A stretch of 64,000 bases of DNA from Latrodectus hesperus. Its lineage: Eukaryota > Arthropoda > Arachnida > Araneae > Theridiidae. Shown piece by piece: positions 19,120-42,524 of this stretch. The notes under the pieces are model-generated. The model had not been told where the DNA came from. It was given only the letters and a program-made list of their open reading frames with translations, and searched no databases. Both the position numbers and the translations under genes were made by a program. The DNA lies in NCBI GenBank assembly GCA_037975125.1, contig CM075853.1, positions 34,804,613 to 34,868,612 on the forward strand. Reading direction: 5' to 3'. How positions within the stretch are numbered: position 1 is the first letter of the stretch; the number at the start of each line of letters is the position of its first letter.

Positions 19120-20307
19120 AGTTACTTTTAAATATGGTAACATTTTGATTTATATAAATCATATTTTGAAACTTTTTTAGGATTTTTATATTTGGAAACA
19201 TTTGAATCAATAATAATATTTCTTCTTAAAACACTTTCATTTAAGAATACCAGTCCAATTATGACATTGTAGTTCAAATTCCATTACTTTCAAATATTAA
19301 TAACATGTTGACCTCCCATTCTTACTATAATTTTGTTTTCAAGACGATGGTAAGTTAGGCTTGTTTGTGATTGTATAAATTTCTTGATAATATTATTTAA
19401 TAATAATATGATAAAATTATCGTTATAATATTATTTGTAAATTTACATTTTTGCTTCACAGTTACACTTTTTTAAAATCTTTAGAAAATGTAGTAATTAA
19501 TTTCGATATAACTTTACAAACTAAGAAAAATATTCTCATAAGCATTAAGCATTCATATTTAAAACTTTTTGGTGATTTGTCTTCGCAACTAAAATTATAG
19601 AGATTAGACTTACATAAACTGGAATATTCAATTACCATTGTTTTATAATATCTTTTTCATTATTAGGGAAAATCTTGCATTATACATTGTAAATTGTGGC
19701 ATAATGTATAAAATAAAGTGGTATATTTTAAACCTTATTGTATAAAATAAAGAAAAATAATGTAAAGAAAAATTTATAAAAATAAGCTTCATGTTTACTT
19801 TTTTGATGTAACACATACAGCCTTACTCATTCACCAGGGAGTAATGAGTAGTGTCAATTTTCATATAACGATTCATATAGTAATTAATAAAATAATCAAT
19901 CGTCTGATATTTTAAACTGGAAATTTGTCTTTAAAGATCCTATAAACTCTGAATTTTACTAATAATAGTTCTAAATGAATAAAATAAAACTCATCTTTAT
20001 GCATTGACAAAATAAATTTTAAGCTTTTCTACTGATATTCACAAATATAATATTTTGTTAACACGTACGAATATGTATATCACGAAAGTAGTATTTTTAT
20101 ATGATGTTTAAATTCTTGTAGGTAAAATGAGATGGAAATCTTATACACATACTATACAAAATAGTAGGCTAATGTAAAGAAATTTTGTTTTTTAAAATAT
20201 ATTAATTAATGATCTTGTCCAGTATCAAAAGATGAAAATTCTGTCAATTTTGAGAAAAAACATCAAACATTTGATCATTAAATGGTAGCTTACAGAAATT
20301 TTATGTT
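19120..20307. other. AT-rich intergenic DNA
   Basis: No gene is recognised. Small AT palindromes occur near 19380-19440. The segment ends where the left arm of the composite inverted repeat begins. Confidence 0.55.
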
Positions 20308-20542
20308 GTTAACTGAAACTACATTATTTCATTTGAGAGAAAAAAGTAGGGAAAATTCTTATAGCATTATTTTTAATCAGTGCATAATTTCCCATGATTT
20401 TTTGAAGGAAAAGTTAAATAAACTTCAATGCTTATATGATCTTGTACACACATTACATGAAAAAGTAGAGGTTAATGTAAAGAAATTTCAGAAAATTAAT
20501 AGAAAAATTAAAAAAATGCTAATGTTTTACACTAGCAAATTA

Positions 20543-20548
<6 letters not shown>

Positions 20549-20635
<87 letters not shown>
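20549..20635. repeat. (TA)n microsatellite in left arm
   Basis: About 86 bp of TA repeat directly after ACACTAGCAAATTATTTATTAA, at the same relative place as the right-arm tract. Confidence 0.97.
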
Positions 20636-20636
<1 letters not shown>

Positions 20637-21242
20637 ATAAAAAATCAAAAATATTGAAACCAGAACTGTAAAATTGGAAAAATATTAAAATATATACGAT
20701 GCAAATGATAAGAAGAAGGCATAGGGACCACCCCTTCATCAGGAGGGAGATGCTCAGCTATGCAAAATGAACACTCTTTTCTGACATGCACGAAGGACAA
20801 ATGTCTAAATATCTTCGAGCAATTCCCCCGAAGAGTGTTCGTATTAAAAGAAAAATTAAAGATACACTTAGTTCAAAAATTAGAATAAATATGTATGCAG
20901 AAAAGTAAAAATACTCACAATAGATGAAACATATATACTGTAGAAAAAATACATCATCATCATACAGAAAAAATACCTAAATCAGCAAATTTTCTACCGT
21001 ATGTATGTTTCATCTATTGTGGTATTTTTACTTTTCTGCATATATTTATTCTAATTTTTGAACATAGTGTATCTTTAATTTTTTCTTTTAATACGAACAC
21101 TCTTCAGGGGATTTGTTCGAATATATATAGACATTTGTCCTTCGTGCATATCAGAAGAGAGTGTTCATTTTCCATAGCTGACCATCTCTCTCCTGATGAA
21201 GACGTGGTCCCTATGCCTTCTACTTATCATTTGCATATACAT

Positions 21243-21394
<152 letters not shown>

Positions 21395-21654
21395 AATTTG
21401 CTAGTGTAAAACACTAGCAAATTTTTTAAAATTTTTCTGTTAATCTTTTAAGAATTTTTTTAGATTAACCTACTTTTTCATATAGTATGTGTACAAGATC
21501 ATATATAAGCATTGAAGTTTATTTAACTTTTCCTTCAAAAAATCATGGGAAATTATGCACTGATTGGAAATAATATGCTATATAAGAATATTTTCCATAC
21601 ATTTTCTCTCAAATGAAATAATGTAGTTTCAGTTAACTATGCGTTCTTCTTTGC

Positions 21655-21735
21655 ATTTGCATTTTATATATTTTAGTATTTTTCCAATTTTACATTTCTG
21701 GTTTCAATGTTTTTCATGTTTTACCTTATTTATAT
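21655..21735 (-). repeat. Extra inverted copy of a left-arm block outside the palindrome
   Basis: Read on the minus strand, this stretch gives ATTGAAACCAGAA(A)TGTAAAATTGGAAAAAT followed by ATGCAAATG and a GAAGAACGCATAG end. It matches the left-arm block at about 20650-20725, which the right arm lacks at the equivalent place. It joins directly to the outer end of the right arm. This suggests tandem partial units rather than a simple two-arm palindrome. Confidence 0.75.
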
Positions 21736-21862
21736 TGACAAATTCTTCTTTATCTGCTTTTTCGCAGGCTACACTTCCTGTAATGTATTGTAGTTCATAT
21801 TTTATTATATTATATTTTTAGTATTGTATTCTGTACTTTAATATATATTTTTGCCTTATATT

Positions 21863-29091
<7,229 letters not shown>

Positions 29092-29674
29092 TTAAAGTGA
29101 TAATAATAAATTACAGGTTTGTACACTTTTTTCTTCTAGCTTACTATAGTAAATAGACCTTTCTTTGTTGCACTCATTTAGGTAAACCCATGCTTCATCA
29201 AGGGTCACAATGTATTTCCATTTATCACCTGCTAAATGGTTTTCATACAGGATTCTACAAAATGCTTTGCTTTGAGCCACATGCCTTGGCAAAAGCTGGT
29301 GAACATCATGTTTTTAGCTTTTTTATAAGTTGTAAACCTTGATTTATTATTTTATTTATTGTTGCTACAGATGTATCTAAAGACTTTACAATTGATTTCT
29401 GTGTTGGCGGCTTTTCTCTTGTTACGAGGGATTTCACTTTAGAAACATTTGAAACAGTACGTACTTTTTTCGGATATTCGTTTGGAGCCTTCTTTTCATG
29501 TAGAAATAATGATTGAAGGTTTTTACCTGTACGATTAATACTGTTGCTTATTTTGCTCTTAGAAATTTTAATACCATGCATTTCACAACGTTTTTAAATC
29601 CTGGAATAAGAATATTTCTCTTCGAAAAGCGCAAAAACATATCCTTCAATCCACATTTTGTTTACAGGCAACAT
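29092..29674 (-). pseudogene. Mariner-like transposase fragment, N-terminal HTH and first catalytic Asp
   Basis: From the ATG at 29674 (minus strand) the reading gives MLPVNKMWIEGYVFALFEEKY, an in-frame TAA, then MHGIKISKSKISNSINRTGK. Next comes a linker rich in Lys and Pro and a second HTH-like segment (TQKSIVKSLDTSVATINKII), ending at ...IKKLKT. A one-base frame change in the T5/A5 run at 29311-29315 leads into HQLLPRHVAQSKAFC and YENHLAGDKWKYIVTLDEAWVY, which holds the first catalytic Asp. The second and third acidic motifs are missing. Its sequence is clearly different from the other three transposases here, so it is a separate family. Confidence 0.82.
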
Positions 29675-29817
29675 TTTGTAAGAAGAATAAATTTAAAAGT
29701 AGCAGACGATATTTCTCATTTCAAATAATAAGCTGTTGGAAAACATTTTTGTTCTAAAACATTTACTTTTTTAAAATTCTTAATCGAAATCGTTCTAAAA
29801 TATGTTAATATCCTCTG
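29092..29817 (-). mobile_element. Truncated mariner-like element (5' part)
   Basis: It contains the N-terminal half of a mariner-like transposase on the minus strand. A plausible terminus lies at 29817, where the minus strand reads TA then CAGAGGATATTAACATATT. No matching inverted end was found on the low-coordinate side, and the coding match stops near 29092. The element therefore appears 3'-truncated. The terminus is a guess from the TA border. Confidence 0.55.
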
Positions 29818-30310
29818 TATATCAGAATAAAACTTTGTATAATTGGTTTGGAATCCACTTTGAATTAGCCAATTGGCCCTCGTGAAAGTGACCAAAAAAT
29901 TACTTTCATGGAATCATAGTTTATCTTAAAATTTTTAGCATTTGCACCAGTAACAGGCAAGGAATATTTTTTGTTTAACATAATAGATACGCTTTTTGAA
30001 TTGCATCATGTTAAAGTGAATGAATTTAATGAATATCATAACAAAATCGCATTACTATTAAGCAAAAATCGAATAATTGAAACATTTTTTATCTTTGAAA
30101 TAGGTTGTTCATGGAGTACATTTGATTTTTAAGTTGTCATCATACAATATTTTTTCCTTCTTAAGGGTAACCATGTGACACAGAAAAAATTAATTCAATT
30201 CCCTACCAACTAATTTCATAAAAGTATAAAAGTATGAGGAAATTCTAGTTACTGCTATGATTTAAAAGAGTTTACTTGATTTCGAGAAATTTTACACGAT
30301 AGTAGTTATG

Positions 30311-30359
<49 letters not shown>

Positions 30360-30370
30360 GAGAAAGAGAG
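30311..30370. repeat. (TA)n followed by a GA-rich run
   Basis: About 44 bp of TA repeat, then CAGAGAGAAAGAGAG. Confidence 0.95.
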
Positions 30371-31378
30371 CTATTAATATTATTTGGTTCACCTGACATT
30401 TACTTCCAAAGTATTTTAATGTCTTCAAGTAGAACATGATATTATACGTAATTGAATTATTTGGTAGTAATTTCTATGTAAATTTTGTTCAATAAATATA
30501 ATTCAGAAAACAACAAACGAAATTGGCGTTTCTGTTTAAAATTCAATTCGATTACGACAAAATGTTTATGAATTTTGAGTAATTTAATGAACCTAGTAAA
30601 AAATCCATAAATTCTCAATTTACATTACATTAACTGAAGTTATGGATATCCATATTAATTGAGAACGTTAATCAAAAATCCATCTTTCATTATATATTTC
30701 AAGCATTGGAAAGTTATATACAGTCCTTTAAAAAAATGATTCTTCTATTAGAAGGGCCTCCAAAATTATTTTTGAAACATTTTAAAAATCCATATATTTT
30801 ATTTTATAGCACAATTTTTCTACCTAATAATTACATAAATTAATTATATATTTGTAATAATTTTTTATTAAAAAATTTTTGCAATTTAATTTTTAATTTT
30901 AATAATTTAAAAATTGGAAAAAAATTGTAAATCCAATAAGAAATTTTAAATTTTTCAAAAAATAGAAAACTTTGGTAAGTAGGTAGATCAATCTCTGTAA
31001 TAAAACAAGCTTATACATTTTTGATAGCCAAATTTACTGGTATTAAGAGGAACTTTTATGATCATCGTGTCGAATATACATACAGCAATATACCACCTTT
31101 TATTAAAAAGCATTTTATATCTCAATGTAACATTTTTTATGGTCTTGCTTATTTATCTTGATTTGACTTTAAAAGTTATAACTAATGATTTTTGCATTTT
31201 TTTATATCCTAGATATTATTTAGGACTTATCGTTTACAGAAATGGCCTAAGGGTAGGAAGGTATTTCACAGTGCATAGGAGTGCCATTTATGATTCCTTT
31301 TATGTGATGAACAACTAAAATACAAAAACGTGTATACTGTTATCCAGTACGATGATAAAAGTACAGTTTACGTCGTAA

Positions 31379-31398
31379 TCAACGAACATGTTCGTTGA
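31379..31398. repeat. Perfect 20-bp palindrome
   Basis: TCAACGAACATGTTCGTTGA equals its own reverse complement. The core GAACATGTTC also fits the p53-family half-site pattern RRRCWWGYYY. It is flanked by ACGTC on the left and ACGT on the right. A binding role is speculative. Confidence 0.75.
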
Positions 31399-34300
31399 CG
31401 TATCACAAAGTTTGATAGATGATTCTCTCACACCAATCTTAAACTTTTATCTGGAAACTGTTCAGTATAAAATAAAATCACTTCCTCTAAAGTTCCAGCG
31501 ATAAGTTAGATGAATAAATCTCTTAACAAAATCAGAACAGGTACTTACCACGATTACTATATTCTTCTGCGGTTCATGTGATAATATTTTTAATAAAAAA
31601 ATTTCCATTTAAAAATATTCTTATAAGTACGTGACAAGTAAAGCAATTGATGCCTGAATACATATTTTCCTGCTTTAGAATCCTGAAAAGCTACTGAATA
31701 TTTTTACACGCAAACCTCTTGTGAACGAAAAGGTAATTACGAAACAGCTTGTGTGGTAATCGTTATTTTTTAACAATGATTATTAGAATGCTTAAGAATA
31801 ACTAATAATAGTAAATCTAACTTATATGAGGCTATTTATAGTCATTCTCGTGACGTGTTTTGTATTCCATGGTAGCGACTTAGTGGATTGTATTAAAACT
31901 TATTAAATATTAATCAAGCGTTGATAGATAGCGTAGCTTACATTTAAATGCGTAAAACTAATATTTTAATCATTAAGAATTCAAAAATATTTTTTTAAAA
32001 ATTGTATAATAGTTTTGATAAAAGAAGTTTATTTAACCAGAACACATTATTAATTTATCAAATAATTAACTTCTTAAATTGGGTTTTCTTTTATTTACTT
32101 TATGAAGCACATCACAAATTGTCACCAAATTTAAACCTTTTTTCATGTTCCTTTTATTCCATAAAAACCAATGGAAATTTTAAAAGTTTATTATGAATGT
32201 AGTAAAATTTAAAGCTCAATTTAAAATTCAACAATTAATTAAACTCTAGTTTCTTACAATTTTGTTTATTTTATTTTGTATACCTTCTTGTGGAAATCAT
32301 GAAATTTTTTTTGTGAACCGATTTAAAGGAGGATTTAAACTCACCACCTTATTTGATTTAACAAAATTATTCCTGCACAAGTTAATTACCCAAATTGAAG
32401 AATTCCTGAAAAGTCTAACACATGTTGCTACCAAATTTAAGCAAAGTTTTTTAATCAGTTGAACAACTGAATCACTTGAAATTTAATACACAATAAAAAT
32501 TCAAATTAAATTAGGAAACTTCCATGAATAAAAGTATCCGTAACTGTAAAATTAATTAAAATGCAAATGTTGTTTAATTAAATAAAATTTAAGATCTTAT
32601 TAAATTACATGTTGCGAGATGAACAATCTGAAAATGTTAATAAAGTGCATTATACATAGAATTTATTACACACATATTAGTTTAAATATAAATAAAAAAA
32701 TGGTGAAGAAAATTAAGTTTCAAGACAATTTCAATTAATTGTTTTGAAATAATTATTTTTCGGAAAAAAATCTCGAAAGTATGCTTAAATAGCATCCTTT
32801 ATTTATATTCTCATGCTTACATATATCTCTTATTAAACGTAGAAATAAATGAAATTAGTTTTTCTCTTTAACTCAATTTAATGGTTACCTAAGAAACCAA
32901 TATAAAATGCACCAAAAACATTTTTTTGTTCTTTTTAATTATTTTTTAAGTGGAATGATAAATTAGTTTTCCACACAGAAAAAAACACTAATATATTTGA
33001 ATATCCAAAATCCTATAGCTAATATTACATTCAACTATTTATTTAAAGAAATTCATTTGATTCCATAATCTTTATAAGAAATTAGGTTTTGATTCAATGA
33101 ACTCTAACTCAATAACTGAAACCTTATTTGAAATAGAATAAAACCCTAATTTCACAGCTCCTTCCAAGTAAGTTAACATCATCTCAAGCGAAAAGTAATA
33201 TTTTAAGCTTTAGAAAACCACGAACATATATCTAGCAATTTGCCGCCTTATGTTTAATATCCTGTACTTGTCATCGTTGGCTGTAGTTTGAGTGATGGCG
33301 ACTTGCTTCTGAATGGCGGGTGACATAGAGTCACTCATGGAGAACGAAATGATCGAGTGCTGCCAACTTTACTAGAAGAAATTCGTTATCTAATATTATT
33401 TCAAGACAAAAACTTTTTTCGCTTGCTCCTTTTTTTGCCATTTACCGATACTTTCCGGTGTAATGAAAGGTTGTAATGGAACTTTGATTAATTTGCGTAC
33501 TGTAAAAGAAAAAGAAAAATCTTTTTTGATAAGAAAAAAGATTATCCTTTTTAGTTGAAGGGAGAAAATGAAAACGATTTCTGATTTGTTCCGAGAAATG
33601 AAAATTCTAAAAAGAATCGAAAGAATCGAAGAGAATAGAATAAATCAAAGTCTGAAGAACAAAAACACGTGCAGTTTTTATCAGCTAGAATAATTTAAAC
33701 CAAACATGAATTGCTACGGTGGCTTATAAAAACATTAATCAAAAGATAATTTGATTTCAACGCACAGGAATGTATCAAATGTTACTTATTACGTATTAAA
33801 CCCTCATCGTATATTTTATTAGACTGAATATTTTTTAAGTAAACTAAAGAAATATACTCTAAGATAATTTCATATTTTAATGAACTCTTATCATTGCTAT
33901 TTTTGTATCTTTTCATTAAATTAGATAAAATAACAAATATGTTTCTTTTTAATTATTATCTATTGGAATATAGAATATTAAAAACCGATCATATACATAA
34001 ATCTAGTCTTTCATACAATGCTAAGTTATGTATAGATTCGGAAAAATCTAGCACCAAATTCTGAAGCCAATATTTTTTGTAATATTTAGTCATTCTTTGC
34101 GATTAAATAGCACAAATTGTGAAAGATGACCGATAATGATTTAAGTTATTACAAGACAATTGGGAAAATTCCTCACTTGCTTTTCAATAATTACTAAGAA
34201 CTAAATATTGAATGCAACATTTTTTAATTTCGTTTTTCATTATTTATTATTTTACTTTTTTATTTCATGTTTCTGTTATTATTTTGTACATTTTCTTCAT

Positions 34301-35377
34301 CATTTACATCTTTAAATAAATCATTTTTACCATTTTCTTTATTATTTCTATAAAATAACTATTCATATGACACTTTTGTAACCTCTATCGTCTCCATTAT
34401 TCATTCAAAAAGCGAGCATTACCTCATTTTGTGCGGTTTTTATTTTTATATACCTGTTCTTTAAAAAAAGTCTTCGTTATCTTTCTTTTATAAATTCTTA
34501 CTTTCACTAATATATCATATCAAAAATTCTATTTTAATAAAATTTAATTATTATTTATAATAATGATTGAAATTTCTTTTTAAATTTTCCTCAAGAATAT
34601 ATGTTCATATTTGCTATCAATACTTCATATTTGAAAGTAATATATTTATTTCCTTTTCAATTATCTCTCATCTCATATTTTCAATACACGATATTTATAA
34701 ATACAAAAAAAATGTAGATGTGTATTGTATTTGTATATGATTTAAGGTCGATATTTTTGATGGAAACATAATATACAAATTTTGTATTATACAATTTAGG
34801 AATAAAGAGAATGCCTAAAAATGTTTTGAAACTTAAAGATGCTTTATAGTACAATTCAATAACTGCTTCTGATTCTTTAAATAATTGAAAATATTTTAAA
34901 GAAATGTAATGCAATTTTTTTCTACTCAGAAAATGGTACTACAGTATATCACTTACTCTATTTTATTAACTTACAAGAATGTGTCTTGACAAAATATAAC
35001 AAAAATTTTAAAAATAAATTTGAGCAAAATCAACAACTTTTCCAAAAACACACCATTTTTGAAATATAGATCTATCAACCTTAAACAATGAACAGTATAT
35101 TTTCAACGCATTTTTCTCCATTAAAGGAATGCTTCTTATAAACTTTGATAGTGAAGTTTCAGTAATGAATAGTTAATATTTACGGTTTCTTTCTTCATGG
35201 GATTTTTGTTGATGGATAAGTACAAAACTAATTAATTTTTTACCCATAACATTCTTTTTATTCTTTATTTTTTTTATACATCAACATCACTGTAACGAAG
35301 GTCTTAAAAGATACACTTTTTTCCCATTTTTTTTTTCAAAAACCATCGGGAAGCGTAGATGAAATATTTAAAAAAAA

Positions 35378-35634
35378 ATGTTGCTTAGATCAATCATCAA
35401 ACTTGGGGTGCGTCAAAGTTGTCAAATATTTTTAAGGTCGAAAAATATTTTTACGGCAATATTTTATGAGGCGTGTAAGAAGGAGGCTTTAAAAATCGCA
35501 AAGCAGAAAAACGCTTCGGCTATCGGTGAAACCGTTACGGTCACTTTACGATCAACTTTCGCAGCTTTCTGGTATTGATGCCCACTAGAATTACTGTAAA
35601 AGATGCTGAGAAATAAATGGCAGTTGTTTCGGAG
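35378..35634 (+). other. GC-richer segment ending in a consensus splice donor (possible exon)
   Basis: Composition is less AT-rich than the surroundings, with several CpGs (CGCTTCGGCTATCGG, CCGTTACGG). It ends TTTCGGAG followed by GTAAGT at 35635, a perfect donor. A short ATG frame (ATGGCAGTTGTTTCGGAG) runs into the donor. An upstream frame at 35378-35578 has no known domain. It could be a 5' exon, a non-coding RNA exon or chance. Roughly two AGGTAAGT words are expected by chance in a window of this size and composition. Confidence 0.25.
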
Positions 35635-35640
35635 GTAAGT

Positions 35641-39059
<3,419 letters not shown>

Positions 39060-39290
39060 CTCGAGCGTGCTATTCTGCGATATCGTCATCGCACCCTTAC
39101 TAGAAATAGGGGTGAAAGAAAGCACAACGCCTCCCCCCGAATGGAAAGTTTGTATTGGTGACGCATCCACAAAATATGCAGAAGCCTTCGTCGGTGTGAG
39201 CTTCCAGAAGCTAGAATCGTTAATTAGATTAATTAGTGAAAACTTTCGATTAGCATTTGAAAAGCGCGCTTGAGAAAAATATTTCAAACC
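39060..39290. promoter_or_regulatory. GC-richer island with paired homeodomain cores (candidate enhancer)
   Basis: The island stands out sharply from AT-rich flanks (CTATTCTGCGATATCGTCATCG, ACAACGCCTCCCCCCGAATGG). It carries TAATTAGATTAATTAG at 39221-39236, two TAATTA-type cores ten bases apart. It is open on both strands for 68 to 83 codons, but neither translation shows a known domain, and being open both ways fits a non-coding element. A CCAAT word lies just downstream (GGCCAATCAGAG near 39354). A coding exon cannot be excluded. Confidence 0.35.
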
Positions 39291-42200
39291 TAATCCACGC
39301 ATTCGAGGGATTTAATTAGAAAACTTTGTCACGATGATCGGATCATACTTGAGGGCCAATCAGAGTGAAGAAACGCTGTCTGTAATTTAATAATAGAATT
39401 CTTTTCCGTGATTTGCCCACTTCAGAGTAAAGAATTTTTATTGAAGCATGTGATGAATACACTCAGAGATAAGGTTAATTTGGCAGTAAATCATGCGATT
39501 GTTGTATTAACAGAAGCAAAAGCTAGGCATGAATAATTTAGAAGCTGACATCATTTGTTTTCAACTTGGCGAAATACCAGCATTTTTCTTTTTTGCATGC
39601 ATTATAATTATTTAAAGTTATGTGAGATTTGTATTAATTAGTGGGCAATATTAAATTATTGTACGATTTGTGTTGGTTCGTTTAGTTCCTAAATTATAAA
39701 TGAGAGGAGAGTTTTACTTGGATGACTATTTTACTTTCTGAATATCTTACTTGGAGTGCATTATTTATTTAAAATATAGTTCTTTAATAGTGAGCACGAT
39801 AAATTTTTAAATTGATTTTCTTTCATATCCTTATATTTTACAGCAAACATAATATTATTCATTAATATAGGTAAATAATATCATTCATTAATAAGTTGTA
39901 TTACTTCAAATTTGTGAACAATTGATAACAGTATATTTTGAAAAATTTCTAAGCAAAACACGAAAAAATTAAAATTTAAATTAATAACAAAAAGCGTACA
40001 GCAATTTAGTAAATGGATTGTAAAATGAAAGCATATAACAATAGAGAAACCTTTACGGATCTCACATCTTTGACAGTAACTTTAATTTAAAATTTTGTTT
40101 TGAAAGCCGTCAGTAGTAGACAACAGCAAAATTCTTTCATGGTTGCTTTCAACTAAAAGTACATGAAAGTTAAGCTTTAAGAAAGATTAAAATATTTACA
40201 TACATGTAAAAAATTTTGTAATTTTAATCAAATTGAAATGATATTAGAAGTATTATAAAACAATTCCTATACACAATAACATAGTAAAAATTTTATTATT
40301 TGCTTATATAACTTCACTGGAAAAACCTGTCTTTGAGGTAACTCTAAGAAAACTAATGGAGTAAGTTTTGGTTCATTTGAAATTAAACATTCATCAAAGA
40401 ACTATTTTAGTACTTTATAGTTAAGTTTAACAAGTGTGTAGTGACCACGTTTCACTGATACCATCAAAAACGGTCCTGAATCTTCAGTAAAGCAAGGTCC
40501 AGAATATCTCGAATTTTATTCAGGTACACAATGAATTGATAATTCAGGTCAGAAAAAGTGGCTCTGCTTCTGTTGTCATTCATATTCTAATGATAAAAGC
40601 TTAAGAATAAAAAACAGGAAGAACTTTAAAAGAAGGAAACGATTTATTCAAACTATTCGTAAAAAATTGGATTAAATATTACAAGAGATGTTCACATAAA
40701 ATTATGTTTATGAAATGAGTTTTCACTTTTAGAAAGTGAAAAACAAGATACTCGCACGTTAAATACAGATGTGACAAATAAGTAATGATGTTGACAGTTG
40801 CTAATTGAAAATATCGATGCGAATAGCTTAAAAAAAAGCAGGGTTTTTTTATAAATTGATCACTTTGTATAGTTACTTTCATATCTTTTATATATTTATA
40901 AGATTAATAGTACAAGTAGTTTTTTTCAGCAAACAATACTCCGCATTAAATATGTGTAATATTTTATTTATGTTACTATAAAGCATTAGACCCTTAAATG
41001 AACTCTCATCTTGAGATTAGTAGGATGCTTCCTGATTTTAACCTAAAGAGTTTGAAAAAGGAAATTAAATATATCTCCGGATATTAAAGCTTGATATTCG
41101 GATAGTGATCACATGTTATGGTCAATGTTATGACCTTGATTTACTTATTTTCTGAGCCTTTAGTCTGAATATTTAGAGATTAAAAGGAATTATTTGATAT
41201 TATCTCCTTATGCAAGTAAAAAAAAAAAAAGGCAGTGACGATATATACATTAGAAGCAGTCTATCCAAAATGTAAAACCTCGCACATAAGGAAACAAACT
41301 GCACTTAATGGATTTACGTATTACAATATTAAAAAAATAAGTTGTATTAACTATTTCTGGCAAAAAGACTTGAAACAATATAGTGATGCTGAATTAAATT
41401 TAAGTCAGTTCTATGTAAAATTTTAACTTTAAAATAAACATCTAACAGCATAAAATTTTCAGAAGAATATCTGAAAATACTCTACAAAAATGTGTGCGTT
41501 TTATTTAGGAATCATTAACAGAGTATCATTAATAAACTTCTACTGTTTAGTTTAATAGATTAATTCCTATAAATCCTTGTACGAGCATGAACTTGATAAC
41601 TATTGATGGATAATACTACACATAGATTGTAAAAGAAAATGTAACTAAAATTTCATGATCGCATAAGCTAATAACAGAGATTTTGTGATTTAAGTGTTTA
41701 ATGAAAACTTATCAAATCCATTGATTTCAAATTTAATAAATAGCAACAAATGCCATATGAAGCAATTGCTTATATGTTAATTTATGTTATTATTTAATAA
41801 AAGAATCGTATAAATATAAAGAATGTATATTATTTCAATTCATTTCTTACAATTTTCTTGTAAAATCGTAAGGAAATTATAATATAATAGGCATTAAAAT
41901 TATGACACTATTAATTTTAAAAGTTAGATTATTATTATCTAAGAAAATGAATCTTCATCAGTTTCGGAAAGATATAATTTTCCTATAAATTCTAAATATT
42001 TTACATTTGCTGACATTGTAAAAAATTTGATACTCATTATACTTTATATGAATATTCGTTTAAAAAAAGCAATACTTGATATGAATTGGTTAAACATGTC
42101 TGAAAACATTTGCAAACATTTTATACTAATTTAGCATTATAAAATGACAAAAAATAAAATAATGAATATATCTTTTAGATGGTATTGTTTAAAATAGTTG

Positions 42201-42432
42201 ACCCACTATAAACTTTATTATTGGGTCACAGTAGTCATAGGACGAATGCTTATCAACATCTACTCGTTACTGAAAGAGTATTAGTCGTTTTTAATTCTAC
42301 CTATTTTGGGGCTTAAACATGTGTATTATTTCTCTGTATTGTTTATTAAGGATTTCAAAGTGCTTATTAATGACTTAATATATGCTTATTAAAGAATATT
42401 TTATTATTGCGAAATTCACAAATTTACATTAC

Positions 42433-42435
<3 letters not shown>

Positions 42436-42523
<88 letters not shown>
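42436..42523. repeat. (AT)n microsatellite
   Basis: About 88 bp of uninterrupted AT repeat. Confidence 0.97.

Positions 42524-42524
<1 letters not shown>

Larger units (their letters stand above)
29818..35377. other. AT-rich intergenic DNA; palindrome and GC patch inside
   Basis: No gene is recognised. Contents: the (TA)n-(GA)n tract at 30311-30370, a perfect 20-bp palindrome at 31379-31398, and a GC-richer patch at about 33270-33370. In that patch GTGAC (33320-33324) and GTCAC (33330-33334) form an inverted pair next to TGGCGGG. Frames at 31058-31318, 32002-32196 and 32262-32462 are AT-driven with no domain. Confidence 0.5.

Noticed and set aside
29513..29728. Plus-strand frame opposite the mariner fragment
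   Set aside because: Shadow of the minus-strand transposase relic.
31058..31318. 86-codon plus-strand frame resembling a hydrophobic peptide
   Set aside because: Leucine, isoleucine and phenylalanine richness is expected from AT-rich random sequence; no domain, promoter or splice context.
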